Shown: positions 25,546 to 37,800, counted from the first letter of the stretch. The stretch: DNA of 64,000 nt from Stercorarius parasiticus (GCA_013396915.1 VWZL01000918.1:78768-142767), one strand, 5' to 3'. Notes: a model not told the origin generated them from the sequence alone. A program made the numbers and translations.

Positions 25546-27017
25546 GTACATCTTTACAAAGAATCCTGATGTTAGTTTGATGCTGAACTGTTAAGGGCTT
25601 ACTAGCAGTCTTCAGTAAACTAAAGCAGATGACTGTTTCTGAAATGTGCTTCAAAACCAGCATATAATGTACTAGATGCTTCATACCTAGCAGAGACTGA
25701 AACAGAGTGATATTCAGTGTTACGCCAATTCTTTGGCAAGCAGTTGCTGATCCTTGCTGGTACTTGGGGTAAGCTGCAGCCTCATGAAGATGCAAGTCAG
25801 AGGTAATCAATCAGCTGCCTGTCACAGACAGTGGTTCTTGATGAGTTTTTGCAAGTGCTGCAGAGGTACGTTACAACCAGCATGGTACATCAGTGCCTCT
25901 TTGTACTTGCAGGAACCTGACTGAAACTGCAAGATGTAACTTGGCTTGTAGTAATAGGATAGCTGCTTCTTGCCTCTGTTTAGTAAGTTGTCTTGCGTTT
26001 CCATAGGAAAGGGTTAGGGAGCCACTGTCTTGCACAGGGGTTGCACAGTTATGCGATGAGACCTCACTGAGATGCAGGAGCTGGTGCGTCACATGAAGAC
26101 AAGACACCATGATCACTCGCTTGGGTCATAGTTTGTTTGCATATAGCCAATAGCTTTTGGCATTAAAAGCTTTGCTACCCCCTCTTGTTTTCTCCCCTTT
26201 ATGATGACGATGATAACTGGTGATATCTGAAACATATAATGCAGTGTGCACAGACACTTTATTCTTGCTTCCTAAAGTTTTGTGTGGTTGTGATAACTGT
26301 CCTAGTTACTCACAGTAGTGCAGTCTCCAGTATCCTTAGAAATGTTACGTTATAACAGCATCCTTGGTGGGTAGTCTCAGGTTACACTTTAAAACATTAG
26401 TTGATTGATGAAGGATATTCTCCATGCAGAAGGTGTTGTAAACATTTAATTGGGAAAAACTATTACTGTGGCTTTGTAACTGATGGTTTCAATAGTTGTG
26501 TGAGTTGTTGCAGTGTTTGTGTTCTGGTTCTGTCTCCAGATACAAAGTAATCAATGGGATAATTCTGGTTAGTTATTGGCCTTTGGAACAGTTCTGTTGT
26601 GAGATTTGCGTGAGTTAATTCTGTATGTGTTTGCTGTGTTATTTCCCTTTCTGTGTCGTTTTCCTAGAATCATTACAGCCAGGTTTGCCAGAAATGTGAA
26701 ACTGTAGCTCTGGTATATGACTACAGAAGCAATGTAGCTTTAATTCTTTAAAGGCAAAGCATTAATTTGAAACTGGTTTAATTTTCATAAATAAATAAAG
26801 CTGTAAAGCACTTCAGTAATATTTATCATTGGATTTCACCCATTATTTCTTAGGCTTTTATACACATATTTCTGTTCCTTAATTTCTTTGTCCTGCTGTC
26901 TTAAAAAGCTTCACAGGCAGAGAAAATCAGTTAAGGTCACTATAGCACAGTTTTCTTGTAGTATATAATAAAGCAATTTATCAGAAAATGAAATGAAGTA
27001 TATGGCCTGCTTTATAG
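25546..27017 (+). other. Intron, nothing recognised
   Basis: AT-rich intron of 1.5 kb. Open minus-strand frames of 60-93 codons (25,529-26,116) have no recognisable product. Confidence 0.45.
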
Positions 27018-28442
27018 ATAGAATTAAATGCAGATGGCACAGTTCAACATGATAATACTAAAGCATCAAAGGAAGTTTTGCTAAAAATGAGCAAAGCAGA
27101 AAATCAAATTTGGTCCAATATACAAAAAATAAAGTTCTTCAGGATTCTGAAGGCAGAAGACAGAATGAAAAAAAAAGTTCAAAAAAGACAAATAGATCTG
27201 CTATTCTTATAGCAGAGGCTACAGTCAAGAGAAAAACTATTCAGAAATAATGGCTCATGTTAGATGGACCTCGTGTTTAGGTCTACTTACAAATCAAGGA
27301 ACAGTTAAGTTACAGAAAACATATTTCCCTGATGCTGGACCTAATGAAATAGGCCACACTGTTGCTGTTTCTAATCATAATTGTTGCATCCCAATTAATG
27401 AAGGAAAACTGAGTCAGACAGAATTTCAACAGGAACATGAATTCAACAGTGGTAACACTGAAAATCCGTTTACAGAATAAAAGGGCAGTACTGGTGGAAG
27501 CTTAGCAACTTCTGTTGTAACAGGGGAGATCACCAGTTTGCCTTGCCCCACATCAGTGGTTTCTGGAAAAATAGCGTCTGCACAACATTCTCAGACTACT
27601 GATTTAACAGAACTTGATTCTCAGTTAGTACTTACTTGCTTTGACTTCCACTCACAATGTATCTGCTTTAAAGTTACAACAGGAAGTCAAGAGTTATGAT
27701 AGTGATCAACATAGTCTCAAGCAGAATAACAGTAGTAGTTTGAGTGACATGAATCTAAATACCAGTACGAGAATACCTTCATAACAAATTATTTCTTTGC
27801 AAATCTTGACAAATCAAGTTAAATCTGATGTTGATGGAAACAAAATTAATGGATCAGCTCTAAGTTTAAAACTCTCTTTGCCTTTGTTTGAGCAGATTTC
27901 CTTACAGACAGATGAGTCAGAACCAGCATGTGCGAATCTTATGAATTCAGACAGCACAGACATATTGCAACAGACTATTGTAAATGAAGTGCAAAACATT
28001 TATACTAATATATCTGAAGATGGAACCAGCTGCACTGAACAGACACTTCAAGCAAATGCAGAAACACTGTTAGCACATGAGCTTTTAGCAGCTACTAATG
28101 GAGAAAGTGGTTCTGGAAGTCCTTATAATTCTACCAGTGATGTACTAAGCACCATTGGACAAAAGGCTCCACAGACAGAAAAAGGAGGGAGGATCTGGCT
28201 TAATGCAGAAGAAGGTGTTGAAGGTTGTCATATGGAAACTGAAAATGCTAGTAGTTTAGAGATGGAGCCTATAGCTTTACAACTCCGTGAGAAGGGCACG
28301 CTTCATATTAGACAAAAGAGAGAAGATCTTCAGGAGACCAACTCAAAAGCAGATTTGAATTTTGGTGTTAATGTAGAGAGCAAGTCTCCTTACTCATTTC
28401 AGATTGTGGAAAACACACAGAAAGAAACCTCCCAGAAAACAG
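27018..28442 (+). pseudogene. ANKRD31: ANKRD31 large central exon, reading frame broken
   Basis: A 1,425-base exon with acceptor CTGCTTTATAG and donor GTACCG. Codon-like sequence fills it, but no single frame crosses it. It opens as IELNADGTVQHDNTKASKEV. One base then seems lost at an A run (about 27,123 or 27,172), a second between 27,196 and 27,247, and one base gained between 27,629 and 27,694. In-frame TAA stops stand at 27,478 and 27,782. After 27,785 the frame is open for about 220 codons, for example LSLKLSLPLFEQISLQTDES, to the donor, which leaves in phase 1 as the next exon needs. Mammalian ANKRD31 has a large exon at this place. The exon may be decayed, skipped, or partly misassembled; the stops are not in homopolymers, which argues against read error alone. 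Confidence 0.8.
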
Positions 28443-28999
28443 GTACCGTGTTTTGTTTGAAAATAATTATTTTGTGAGTTTTTTGTAAGCATTCCCTGTA
28501 TTTTATTAAAAAAGCTCAGCTGTTGGTCTCCGGAGAATGTATTTTGCCATGAATAAATAGCAGACACATGGATTGTATAGTGGAACAGTCCACTATGCCA
28601 TATTAACTATTTAGTAATTTTTGCTTTGTATTTTTGGGTGCTGTTCTATATCCAAGTCTCCGTTGTATTTACCAAACTGTGACCACAATGGTCATTACAA
28701 TAATCACAATGAAATTCTCAGATACCTTATTTTTTTTAATATGTAAGAATCAATAAAGGTTGTATTTTCACAAAAGAATCTTTGAATTGTTTTGATTCAA
28801 TTTCAGTACATTAACGTATGGTGAATAGTGGAGAAAGGATTTATTATGTTAAAGTCTTTTCAAAAACTGATGAGTTACTGCAGGCATTTTTTAACCTAGT
28901 GGTGGTCATTTTGACATTCATTTTAATCTTAGTTATAATTTCTGAAGTTACTGAGTATTATGCCATAAATACTCTTGAATTCTTTTATTAAACCAACAG
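28443..28999 (+). other. Short intron, nothing recognised
   Basis: AT-rich sequence of about 560 bases. No repeat or open frame of note. Confidence 0.5.
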
Positions 29000-29245
29000 A
29001 TGAAGGAGCCTTTGCTGGAGTAACTGGAACAGAAGGCACTGAAAAAAATGGAGAAGGAGGAAATGCAGAGACCAACATGCCTTCACAGTTTACTGAAACA
29101 GAAGTCCAGACTAAAAGAGTAAGATTACACCCTCAGGAGACAAGCCAAAAGGCAGCCTCGTATTCCAATAGCAGCAAAACCAAGCTTTCGTCTAATCAGT
29201 TACAATTCAGTCAAGCATCAGAACAGCAAACATCCAAGAAAGCAG
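29000..29245 (+). CDS. ANKRD31: ANKRD31 exon 12 of window
   Basis: A 246-base exon, phase 1 on both sides, with acceptor TTATTAAACCAACAG and donor GTGAGA. It reads DEGAFAGVTGTEGTEKNGEG, then a Gln/Ser/Lys-rich stretch ending SEQQTSKKA. It looks disordered. Its phase-1 entry means it can be joined in frame either to the large central exon or directly to the exon at 20,481. Confidence 0.85.
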
Positions 29246-32200
29246 GTGAGAAGTTAATAATATTTTATAAAAACAATGGAGTTTTTTTCCAGACATACAT
29301 GAAGAAGACCTTTTATAATACATGAGAGAAAGTTTAGAAAAATACATGTAGCATGTTGAGCGAATACTCTAGTGAGTTACAAATACTTGAAGTATTTCCA
29401 GAACTTCAGTACTCCATTTTACAGAATGCACATACTTACTCTGTTTTGCTTATCTTACATTCGTAAGTCTTTCAGCATTGTGCTTGAGAAGATGCAGCAT
29501 CATAACCGAGAGCTTAAAATAACGTTACATTGATCCTTAGTTAACTGTGTTAGATAAATGATAGTTTAAAATGACACTGAATTGGTCCTCAGTTAACTGT
29601 TTTACGTATGACAGATCAAAGAAGAAAACCTGTTTCTCCATATATTTGTCACACATATATCTACTTCTATTTTATAGACTATATCCTCATCAGGCACAAA
29701 TCAGCATAGGTTCTGATTGTACTGGTCCATTTGGTTTTAGCTGTAGTATAGACACAAACCTACTTATATGAGAATAAGGATGTAGTGTCCTCTGGTAGTT
29801 ATATTCTCTTCTGCCTGCACGTACAGCTTTCTGTTTAGCAGTTTCATCCCGTGTCTGTGACTTGCATTTATCTTGTAGGCTTACCATCACAATAGAGACC
29901 TGGTCCAACTGATTACTCATCGTAACCCCCAAGTATTTTTCACTTACTGCTTTTTTGGTAAAGCTGGCAGTCATCCTTTGTACTTTGGTTCTTTCTGGAA
30001 CCAGCGAACCATAGCACTCAAGACTTACTTAAAACCAAAACCTGTAGTTCAGATGGGATCCCTCCTCTCTTAAAGCTTTTAAATGTAATATACCCGGACT
30101 GATGATTCAAAAATGTTTATCGTCATATCACTTGGCATTCTCCTTAACTTGTGTTGAAACGAAAAAAACTGTGTCATTAGATGAGAATTTCTTGTGTAGC
30201 TTTGCCTTGATTCGGAGTAGAGTATTTGTCTTTTCTGATTATCTTAGACAATTCTGTCACTTCTCTCTAGTAATCAAGAATTTGGGAAATATTTTTTCTG
30301 GCTTTGATAGATTTTAAAATACTGCCTCCTTAGGACTTCAGCTGTCTGTGACTATCTCCTTGTATTCTTTTGTTTTCCATGGCAGTTTTCTACAACTCCT
30401 TATTTATATTTGCTACCACTCACTTCACATTTTTTCATTTCTCATTTACTGTTGCTCTCTAATTTGCTTCCTGAGCCAGGTTAAATTTTGAATTGGTGTA
30501 GCTTTTCATCTTGAGTGTGTGATATGTGTGAAATATTTCCTGGTTTTTATTCATATTTTTCTGCTGACATTTTTTCTTCAAACTGTTTTTTATTTGTAAT
30601 TGTTTCCAGCTCTGTGAAACTTTCCAGTTCAAATAACTACTGTGTCACGGTAAATGTATGCTTTGTATATACATACATAGGAAAAGGTGGGGTTTTATAT
30701 GTATAGGTTTATAGAAGTATGTGTGAATGCATCTGTATTTGTGTGTGGATATAACATTTGATTTATTTTTTCCAAGCGTATGCACCAAGAAAGTTTAGTT
30801 TCTTCCTTGGACCGCAGTTATGTGTTGCTGGGGTCTGTTGGTCAAATTTTGGGTGCCTTTGAGTGGGATGGAAATGAATGCTAACATGAAGTAGATTGTA
30901 TATATTTTGAAAATCAATGGGATTCATGCTCTACGTCCATTAAATGCTTTAAAAACCAATCTACGTAACAGCACGTGTACTTAAAATAATATGTATAACA
31001 CATATATGCCCACCCGTACATACACACACACACACACAGGCAATATACAAAAATACATCTGCATGCATACTATCAACATACTGATTTATTTACTTCTTTT
31101 TGGTTTTTGCTTAGTACTCTCCTTCTATTTGGAGACTTTGTCTGGATGTTCACTAGTCTTACAAGTTGAATTAAGGACTGATCAGCCAATCTCTGCAATG
31201 TGCTGTAACACGTGACAAAAAACATCCAGGAAACTATGTGACTTCCTGCTGATCCTTTTCTCTTTGATAGTCACAGTCTCCTTGTCTTTTGCCTGCAGCT
31301 GTTTCCTGTTCCTGTCTCGTGTGGTTGCTAGTTTTCAACCTGTACTAAGTTTGTGTTCTTTTGAGTTTTTGGATTGCAAGCTTGCGTTGTCTTTTGGAAG
31401 TTGAAGGGAGAAGGAAAGGAGTAGGTGCTGCTTGTTACTTACGTCTCTCCAGTACTCGACAGTGTCAGTACTTAGCTTTCCTATCTCCAAAGTGGTTCCT
31501 CTTGTTGTAGGAATGCGTTCTTACTTAATTCTAGGAAAAAATCCACAGCATATCTGATACATGTCGTCCTCCACTGCTAATTATTGGAAGAATAAGCATT
31601 GAACATAGAAATGATTCCTTTCCCTGCAGTTGTTCTTTTTTGTAGCTCCTTATTCCTGCTCAGTCTTTATAATAAGGCCTATGTGCATTAATATATTTCT
31701 TTTCCTTTTTTTTCCTGCCTCCTATATATACAGTTATGATTTAAAAAAAACTTTATTCCAAACACGTGTCTTACATTTTGGTCTCCTAGAATAGCATTTC
31801 ACAGATTACTTTTTTCCACAAAAAGAGATTCTTCGGGTAATATTTTATTCAGCTAAAATTTAATTATTTCCTTCATCCCAGGAGAATGTTGCTGCTTGAG
31901 AGGTGATGCAAGAAAGTATAGCTCTTTGTACAGTTGAAGGTATTAATAGCTTTAGAGACAGGAACAATAGCATTCAGGTTGCAGCAGAAAAACGTGGAAG
32001 ATGGGATAATGTTTTCTGACTCATAAGAGTTTTCATATTTTTTGCTGTCTCGTGCCTCTTCTTCATTAACTGGCTTTTGCATCTCATCTGATTGTTTCTG
32101 TGTCCCAATGGTGTTTCTTATATTATTCTATTGTTGAATAAAAATCTTTTCTTCCTAAATGACACGGTTGTCATTTTCATATACAGTCAGTCACTTACTA

Positions 32201-34330
32201 GGGTCTCAACATTCCTATTCTGCTTATACATAGGGAAGGTAAAAACAGCTTGCTTCTTTTCTTGAAGTTCAATTGGTGGAAAGAATTACACATAGACCAA
32301 TGCTGAAGTATTCAATTGTCTTTTTGAAGGAGGATATCCTTGAAGTTGTTGAGGCATGGCAGCCTGTAATCTCTCCATCTTATCTTTGTACATGTGCTGA
32401 CTGGGTTTTGTCAGTCAAGTTCCTGATCTTTCCTGCTCATGACCCACCTGGCAATGCATTCCACGGAGAACTAGTATTTTGTGATTCACATACCAATGTC
32501 CCATTATGCTTTTGCAAATGTTTCCTAACAACCATGAAGAAAACTGTTGTGCATGACAACTTAACTGGAAAACTTCGCAGTTATTTCCGTTCACTTGCCA
32601 CAGATATTGCTAAGGGTCATTAGCTTAATGGGCTGTTGTGCACCTTTTTTTTCCTCCCACATCTCGAAAGAGTCCCTAGGATATTCTCCCATGAATCAAA
32701 GGGGAAGAAAAGGAAGAACCAGAAAGTGGATGATTGCTTTGGGAATTCAGGCCTAAAAGCTTTTAGACAAAACACAGTACATTATCTTACACAAAAGTAG
32801 GTCTCAGATTGGAGGAGTATTTCAATAATGTGACCCCTCCATGTGCTCTAGAATCTCAGTAATTTAAAGAAGAAACTCTTTAGCTCTTCTGGTTGCCCAT
32901 ATGGTGTGGGCCTAGCACCCCCAATGCAAAGAGGGCCACCTGAATGCTTTCTGACAGGTTAGAATAGCTTCCAGTGAGCTCCATGCTGCCATGGTCTGGC
33001 TGCAGCAGTGCCTGAACAGCTAGTTTAAAATTAGTATGGATATATCCTTACTATTTGTCTGTCTTTAATATAGTTGCAGTATGTCTTTCATGTTCTTCCA
33101 AACAGTCTTGGATGGCAAGCTCAGTAGTTTACCTTAAAGGAAACCTTGGAAAAGCAGATTTTTCAGAAGGCAGAAGGAGCCTGAAGCAAGGCAGCTGCCA
33201 AATCATGGGCGATGTTTGATAGCAATGGATACTGACAACGGAAAATATTTGGGAAGACAGCTTGTCTGTTGAGAAGAGGAAATGCTTGGCATGCAGCAAG
33301 TAATTGTTCATAGGAATAATTAAAAAAACATGGATAAGAGTTGCAAAATGCTTATTTAAAACCTTACACTTTCCTTTTTTTGGACAAATTACAGCTTTTT
33401 AAAAATCTGAGAAAGAACATGGTGAACTTTTCTGAAAATATGATAGCACAGTGTTATAACAGCAGGAACAGGAGTTTAAAAAAAGAGCTAACATGCATGA
33501 TAGAGCTTTTGAAGATTTATAAGATTTATACACCTTGCCTTTTTGGTAGCAGTTTGGGGGAAGAGGTTGTCCTTACACTATACACAGAATCTGTACTTTT
33601 TTAATCTGTTTTTTTCTTTGTAGCTCTTACAATTTGATACGTCTGTTATCTGAAGCCTTAGATTAGGACCTGCCTGATGCTTACATGATAAAATTTAAAG
33701 TAGATGTTGTTTGCTTTGTGGACCAATAAGAGAAAGATTAAATCAAATTTAATTACAATTATCGGTCCAGTCCTGCACAGGTTTAATTAAAAGGCAGTTC
33801 AGTTAAGTCACTAGACATTAATCAAAGATCTATAATCAGCCTACAAGACTTTCACATCACAGCTGTAAAAACGCCTTATGTAGAAAGCTATCTCTTCCCT
33901 CATACAAAATTAGGAACGGAAAAGAGGTGACAGTCAAGTCTTCACTTTTATATAGTTCCTTAAATACCTATATGTGTGTATTTTGTATGTTTAGCAGGCA
34001 TGTCTGGTAACTTGAAAGCAGTCCATGAGGAAAGGTTACATAATCCCTACTTCTATACGGTATAAAACTTCAACCTTGTTACCTTTTTTGTTGATCCCTT
34101 ATCCGTTGTACCCTTAAATCATCTAGATTTCTTTTGTATATGATCTCTTTGTTATCTGAGCTGTTACACAGTACCTTTAACCTTTTGATGTATTCAGTTA
34201 ATGTTATTGAATAATTACGGCAACAGTGTTGCACACATTTACATGAATTCAAATGAGTTATGAAGCTTAATTCTTTGTTTATAATGAAATATTTTTTGTG
34301 GTTCCCAATGAACACCCAATATGTGTTTAG
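29246..34330 (+). other. Large intron with CA microsatellite
   Basis: A 5.1-kb, T-rich intron. It contains a CA microsatellite at about 31,020-31,038. Open frames at 29,690-29,974 (minus, 94 codons) and 32,273-32,623 (plus, 116 codons) show no motif I recognise. No exon that fits in phase was found. Confidence 0.45.
31020..31038. repeat. CA microsatellite
   Basis: A run of about nine AC units within an intron. Confidence 0.85.
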
Positions 34331-34525
34331 AACCCTCCGTATCTACCAGAAAAGAAGCTGTAATTTTACATGATACTTATAATACAAGAGCTAGGAGCAA
34401 GATGAAAACTAAGAGAAATGCAAAAGGGGAAACTCCGCTGCATGTTGCTGCTAGGAGAGGAGATTTGTCTTTGGTGAAAACTCTAATATCATCTGGAATT
34501 TGTGTCAATGAACAGGACTATGCAG
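34331..34525 (+). CDS. ANKRD31: ANKRD31 exon 13, first ankyrin repeat
   Basis: A 195-base exon, phase 1 on both sides (acceptor ATGTGTTTAG). After a basic lead-in (RARSKMKTKRNAK) it carries a canonical ankyrin repeat, GETPLHVAARRGDLSLVKT, then a Leu-Ile-x-Ser-Gly-Ile-Cys-Val-Asn turn, and ends in the start of the next repeat (DYA). Ankyrin repeats are protein-binding helical hairpins. This corresponds to the second ankyrin cluster of mammalian ANKRD31. The donor is followed by GTTTG, weaker than the others. Confidence 0.97.
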
Positions 34526-35361
34526 GTTTGAAAATTACTCTCTTTGGGGCTTGTTTTATGATACAATTTTATATAATCTATAGTCTGTATGTTTTTATAT
34601 TATTTATGTAATTTTAATATGGATTCTTGATTTGTGATATGATTGTGAGAAGGGAAGGAAGTCATTCAGTGAGTACAAGCACAAGCAGTGAATACCTGGA
34701 TTTTGTGTCTTAGCATGAAGCTAATGCAGCCTTTTTCTCAGCAGGGACATTAATCAGGTCTTGCTCATCTGCTGAAAAGCACATTTTCAGAGATATGTCC
34801 AGAAAGTGGACTTGAAAGTTTGTCAGGACAACTAATGCTTACACGTGTGAAGCACATTCTCACAAATCTTATTTCCTTAGGAAATGAGGACAAAAATCAG
34901 ATGACAAGATTATTTTTTCTTTTTTTTACCTAAAGGTATAATGCATTTCTATTTTTATAGTCTCAGAATGGATGGTATTCTATCCTGGATGCCTTGCAGA
35001 CTTGATATAAAATGCCGTTGGGATTAGAAATCAGACTATTAATATTATTCTTCTGAGTTTTTAGAGTCTTTCTAGTCTATTGGTTTGGGGTTTTTATTAT
35101 TTTTAGTAGTGTAGTAGGAAAGTAAACAATATTTTTCTGCTTAATATCGGATACATTTTTCTCTAAAGTAAACTAACTTACACAGAAAATAATTTACATT
35201 GGCATTTCAAGATGATTGTTTGTGTAAGATTTATCTTAAAAGAGAGTAGTCCACTGCTTATAGTACAGCAAACGCAGCAAAATGTATAGTCACTAATTAG
35301 TGAGCTGTATGGATCTTTCCAAATCAGATGCATGCTGTATGTGTCATCTTGCTTTTATTAG
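34526..35361 (+). other. Intron, nothing recognised
   Basis: AT-rich intron of about 840 bases. Nothing to report. Confidence 0.5.
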
Positions 35362-35504
35362 GTTGGACAGCAATTCATGAAGCTTCCAATAGGGGATTTA
35401 CTGAAGTGATCTTAGAATTACTGAAAGCTGGTGCTGATGTTAACAGCAGAAATTTGGATGGTATTTTGCCAATACATGATGCTGTTTCTGGCAATTATTT
35501 AGAG
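35362..35504 (+). CDS. ANKRD31: ANKRD31 exon 14, second ankyrin repeat
   Basis: A 143-base exon with acceptor GCTTTTATTAG and donor GTACAT, entering in phase 1 and leaving in phase 0. It reads GWTAIHEASNRGFTEVILEL followed by LKAGADVNSRNLDG, a textbook ankyrin repeat, and the start of the third, ILPIHDAVSGNYLE. All consensus residues (Thr-x-Leu/Ile-His, Gly-Ala-Asp-Val-Asn) are kept. Confidence 0.97.
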
Positions 35505-35814
35505 GTACATTCTTCTTTTACATTTTATTTCCTGAGCCTGATTTCCAGCAGAGGGTCAGCAAAGCAAAATCCTGGTTTCAATAAGGAAAGTCAAAGTTAC
35601 TAATACAATTTTAGTGTGATTTGCATTTAGGAAATATACCCAAATTTTTTAAAGTGATCAAAACTGGAGAAATATTTTTCAATAGTGACAGTTGAAATTG
35701 TACAGGTAGTTGACCTTTTCAGTCCAGCAGGCAAATCTGAAAAATTCAGAGCTTCCCATGGTTCTCCCCCACATATCGGGCTTTTTAAAAGTAATACTGA
35801 AATTGAGCATTATC

Positions 35815-35990
35815 AATTTGATCATCTAGTCCAACCCCTTGCCGTGGACAGAAACATCTTTCACTAGATCAGCTTGCCAAAAGCCCCATCCAGCCTGACT
35901 TTAAACACTTCCAGGGATGGGGCATCCACCGCTTCTCTGGGCAACCTGATCCAGTGTCTCACTACCCTCATTGTAAAAAACTTTCTTTTT
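35815..35990 (-). mobile_element. CR1 LINE fragment, 3' end, antisense to gene
   Basis: The reverse complement of the CR1 3' UTR: a block TCTAGTCCAACCCCTTGCC, then the CATCCACCGCTTCTCTGGGC and GATCCAGTGTCTCACTACCC blocks, then a run near TTGTAAAAAA. These are the standard antisense CR1 landmarks. Only about 175 bases are left. Confidence 0.85.
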
Positions 35991-36045
35991 TGTAAAGAAA
36001 AAAACCCTAGGCCTGCTATTTAAAAATCAGTCGTTTTTTTCATTC

Positions 36046-36085
36046 AGTTTTTCCTTCCAACCCAAACCATTCTATGGTTCTATAG
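36046..36085 (+). mobile_element. Short CR1 3' tail in plus orientation
   Basis: TTCCTTCCAACCCAAACCAT followed by TCTATGGTTCTAT matches the last bases and the octamer tail of a plus-strand CR1. It directly abuts the 3' end of the minus-strand copy at 36,086, making a tail-to-tail arrangement. Confidence 0.6.
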
Positions 36086-36595
36086 AATAGAATCAACTAT
36101 TTCAGTTGGAAGGGACCTACAATGATCAATCTAGTCCAACTGCCTGACCACTTCAGGGCTGACCAAAAGTTAAACCATGTTGTTAAAGGTGTTCTCCAAA
36201 CGCCTCTTAAACACTGACAGACTTGGGGCATCGACCACCTCTCTAGGAAGCCTGTTCCAGTGTTTGACCACCCTCTTCGTAAAGAAATGCTTCTTCATGT
36301 CCAGTCTAAACCTCCCCTGGCGCAGCTTTGAACCATTCCCATGTGTCCTGTCACTGGCTCCCAGGGAGAAGAGCTTAGCACCTCCCTCCCGACTCCCACT
36401 CCTCGGGAAGTTGTAGAGGGCATTGAGGTCGCCCCTCAGTCTCCTTTTCTCCAAATTAGACAAGCCCAATGTCCTCAGCCGCTTCTCACAGGACATGCCT
36501 TCCAACCCTTTCACCAGCTTTGCTGCCCTCCTCTGGACATATTCAAGGACCTTCACATCCTTCTTAAATGATGGGGCCCAGTACTACACACAAAT
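36086..36595 (-). mobile_element. CR1 LINE fragment, 3' end, antisense to gene
   Basis: About 510 bases of antisense CR1, beginning with the octamer tail and GTTGGAAGGGACCTACAATG. On the minus strand it keeps a 128-codon open frame (36,170-36,556) that reads into the end of ORF2: [20 protein letters not shown] and, later, [20 protein letters not shown]. The open frame and good match suggest a relatively young copy. It is 5' truncated. Confidence 0.93.
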
Positions 36596-37475
36596 AAAAT
36601 TGGGCACACTGAGTTCCAGGCAACTGAGCATAAAAGGGTGATGCCAAATTGGCTCAAACGTACCACTTCTATTCCTGTCAGAGGAGCTGATATTTCATCA
36701 CATTTATTTTTTCTGTGAGCAAAGATAAAATGAAGGAGATGATTTCACAGGCCTGGTGCCAACTATCAGTAGGGTTCTTGAAAACATGTGAGCTATTACT
36801 CAGTGTTGTGGGGGAAAACCGATGGAGAAGATTCTGAAATTCTAAAGAGTATTCCCTTTCTGATACTTTCTGATACTTAACAGCACTCTGAATGTAAGGA
36901 AGAAGAAATGCGAAAGATGCGAAATCATATGTATGAAAAATCTTTACCATCCAAGCTCTGACCTCGTCAACAGTTTCATCTGATCTGAATTTTAGGGGGT
37001 AGATGATTCCACCGACAGCACTGATTTCATTTCCACATTTTACAATTAAGCAGACTTGCAAGTGATTTGGAATTAGGAAAAAAACCATCAGTGCATGTAA
37101 CCAAAAAACAAAACCACTATTAAATGATTAAATAAAAGAAGTCCACTTCTTTTCTGCACTTTGGTCTTAATACAATTGACCAGTTCCTTTTAATGTAGAT
37201 ATATGAAGTTTTGTATTTGCTCTCTATAATGATACCATAAAGATGGTAGGTTTACTGTCAAGTTGTGAATTATTAGTGTGTTTTAATGGAAAAAATAGAA
37301 CTGTAAGATACAAGTCTGTTGTCTTGTTTGTTTAATTGGGATTGCAAATGTAACAGGTTTTAGAGTATCTTATTTGTACCTTTATTATTTGTGATTTATG
37401 ATAGATAGAACACATATAGTTGTATTATAAGTCCGCAACAAGAATAATCACAATACAAATAATAATACTTAATAG

Positions 37476-37635
37476 GCAGTCAGGATTCTACTACAGCATG
37501 GAGCAAATCCCTGCGAGAGGAGTGATTCAGGGAAAAGTGCCTTGGATGGAGCTTGTGATGATGAAATGAAAGAACTGCTGAAGTCTTACAGTGCTATGGA
37601 CTCTGCACTTCCTGTTGAGACTTCTGAAGTTACAG
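37476..37635 (+). CDS. ANKRD31: ANKRD31 exon 15, third ankyrin repeat
   Basis: A 160-base exon with acceptor ATACTTAATAG and donor GTATGT, entering in phase 0 and leaving in phase 1. It completes the third repeat (AVRILLQHGANPCERSD, then SGKSALDGACDDEMKELLKS) and ends the ankyrin trio with an acidic cap. The three ankyrin exons together form a cassette with phase 1 at both ends. Confidence 0.97.
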
Positions 37636-37800
37636 GTATGTTGGTTTTGTAATGAAAATCATAGGATTACCCTGTAGTCTTAAGGAAAAACTGTACATTA
37701 GACTGCTGCTGATCTGCAGAGCTGCATATTGCCTGTCACTGATATTTTTAACTCTATTAACTTTTGAATTTCATTTATTCATTTATTTATTTATTTTCAG

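Larger units (their letters stand above)
35505..37475 (+). other. Intron with several CR1 pieces
   Basis: A 2-kb intron. About 35,815-36,595 is CR1 in more than one orientation (listed separately). The minus strand has an unbroken 136-codon frame at 36,678-37,088 just beyond the CR1, with no product I recognise. Confidence 0.6.

Noticed and set aside
27248..27250. TAA counted as a third separate stop in the central exon
   Set aside because: It is only met if the second frame change lies after it; the next frame is already open from 27,196, so it is a by-product of the frameshift and not an independent lesion.
32273..32623. 116-codon plus-strand open frame in the 29-34 kb intron
   Set aside because: I considered an extra ANKRD31 exon, but no acceptor and donor in matching phase were evident and no motif was recognised.
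36170..36556. 128-codon minus frame as a gene
   Set aside because: It is CR1 ORF2 sequence on the minus strand; listed as a mobile element.
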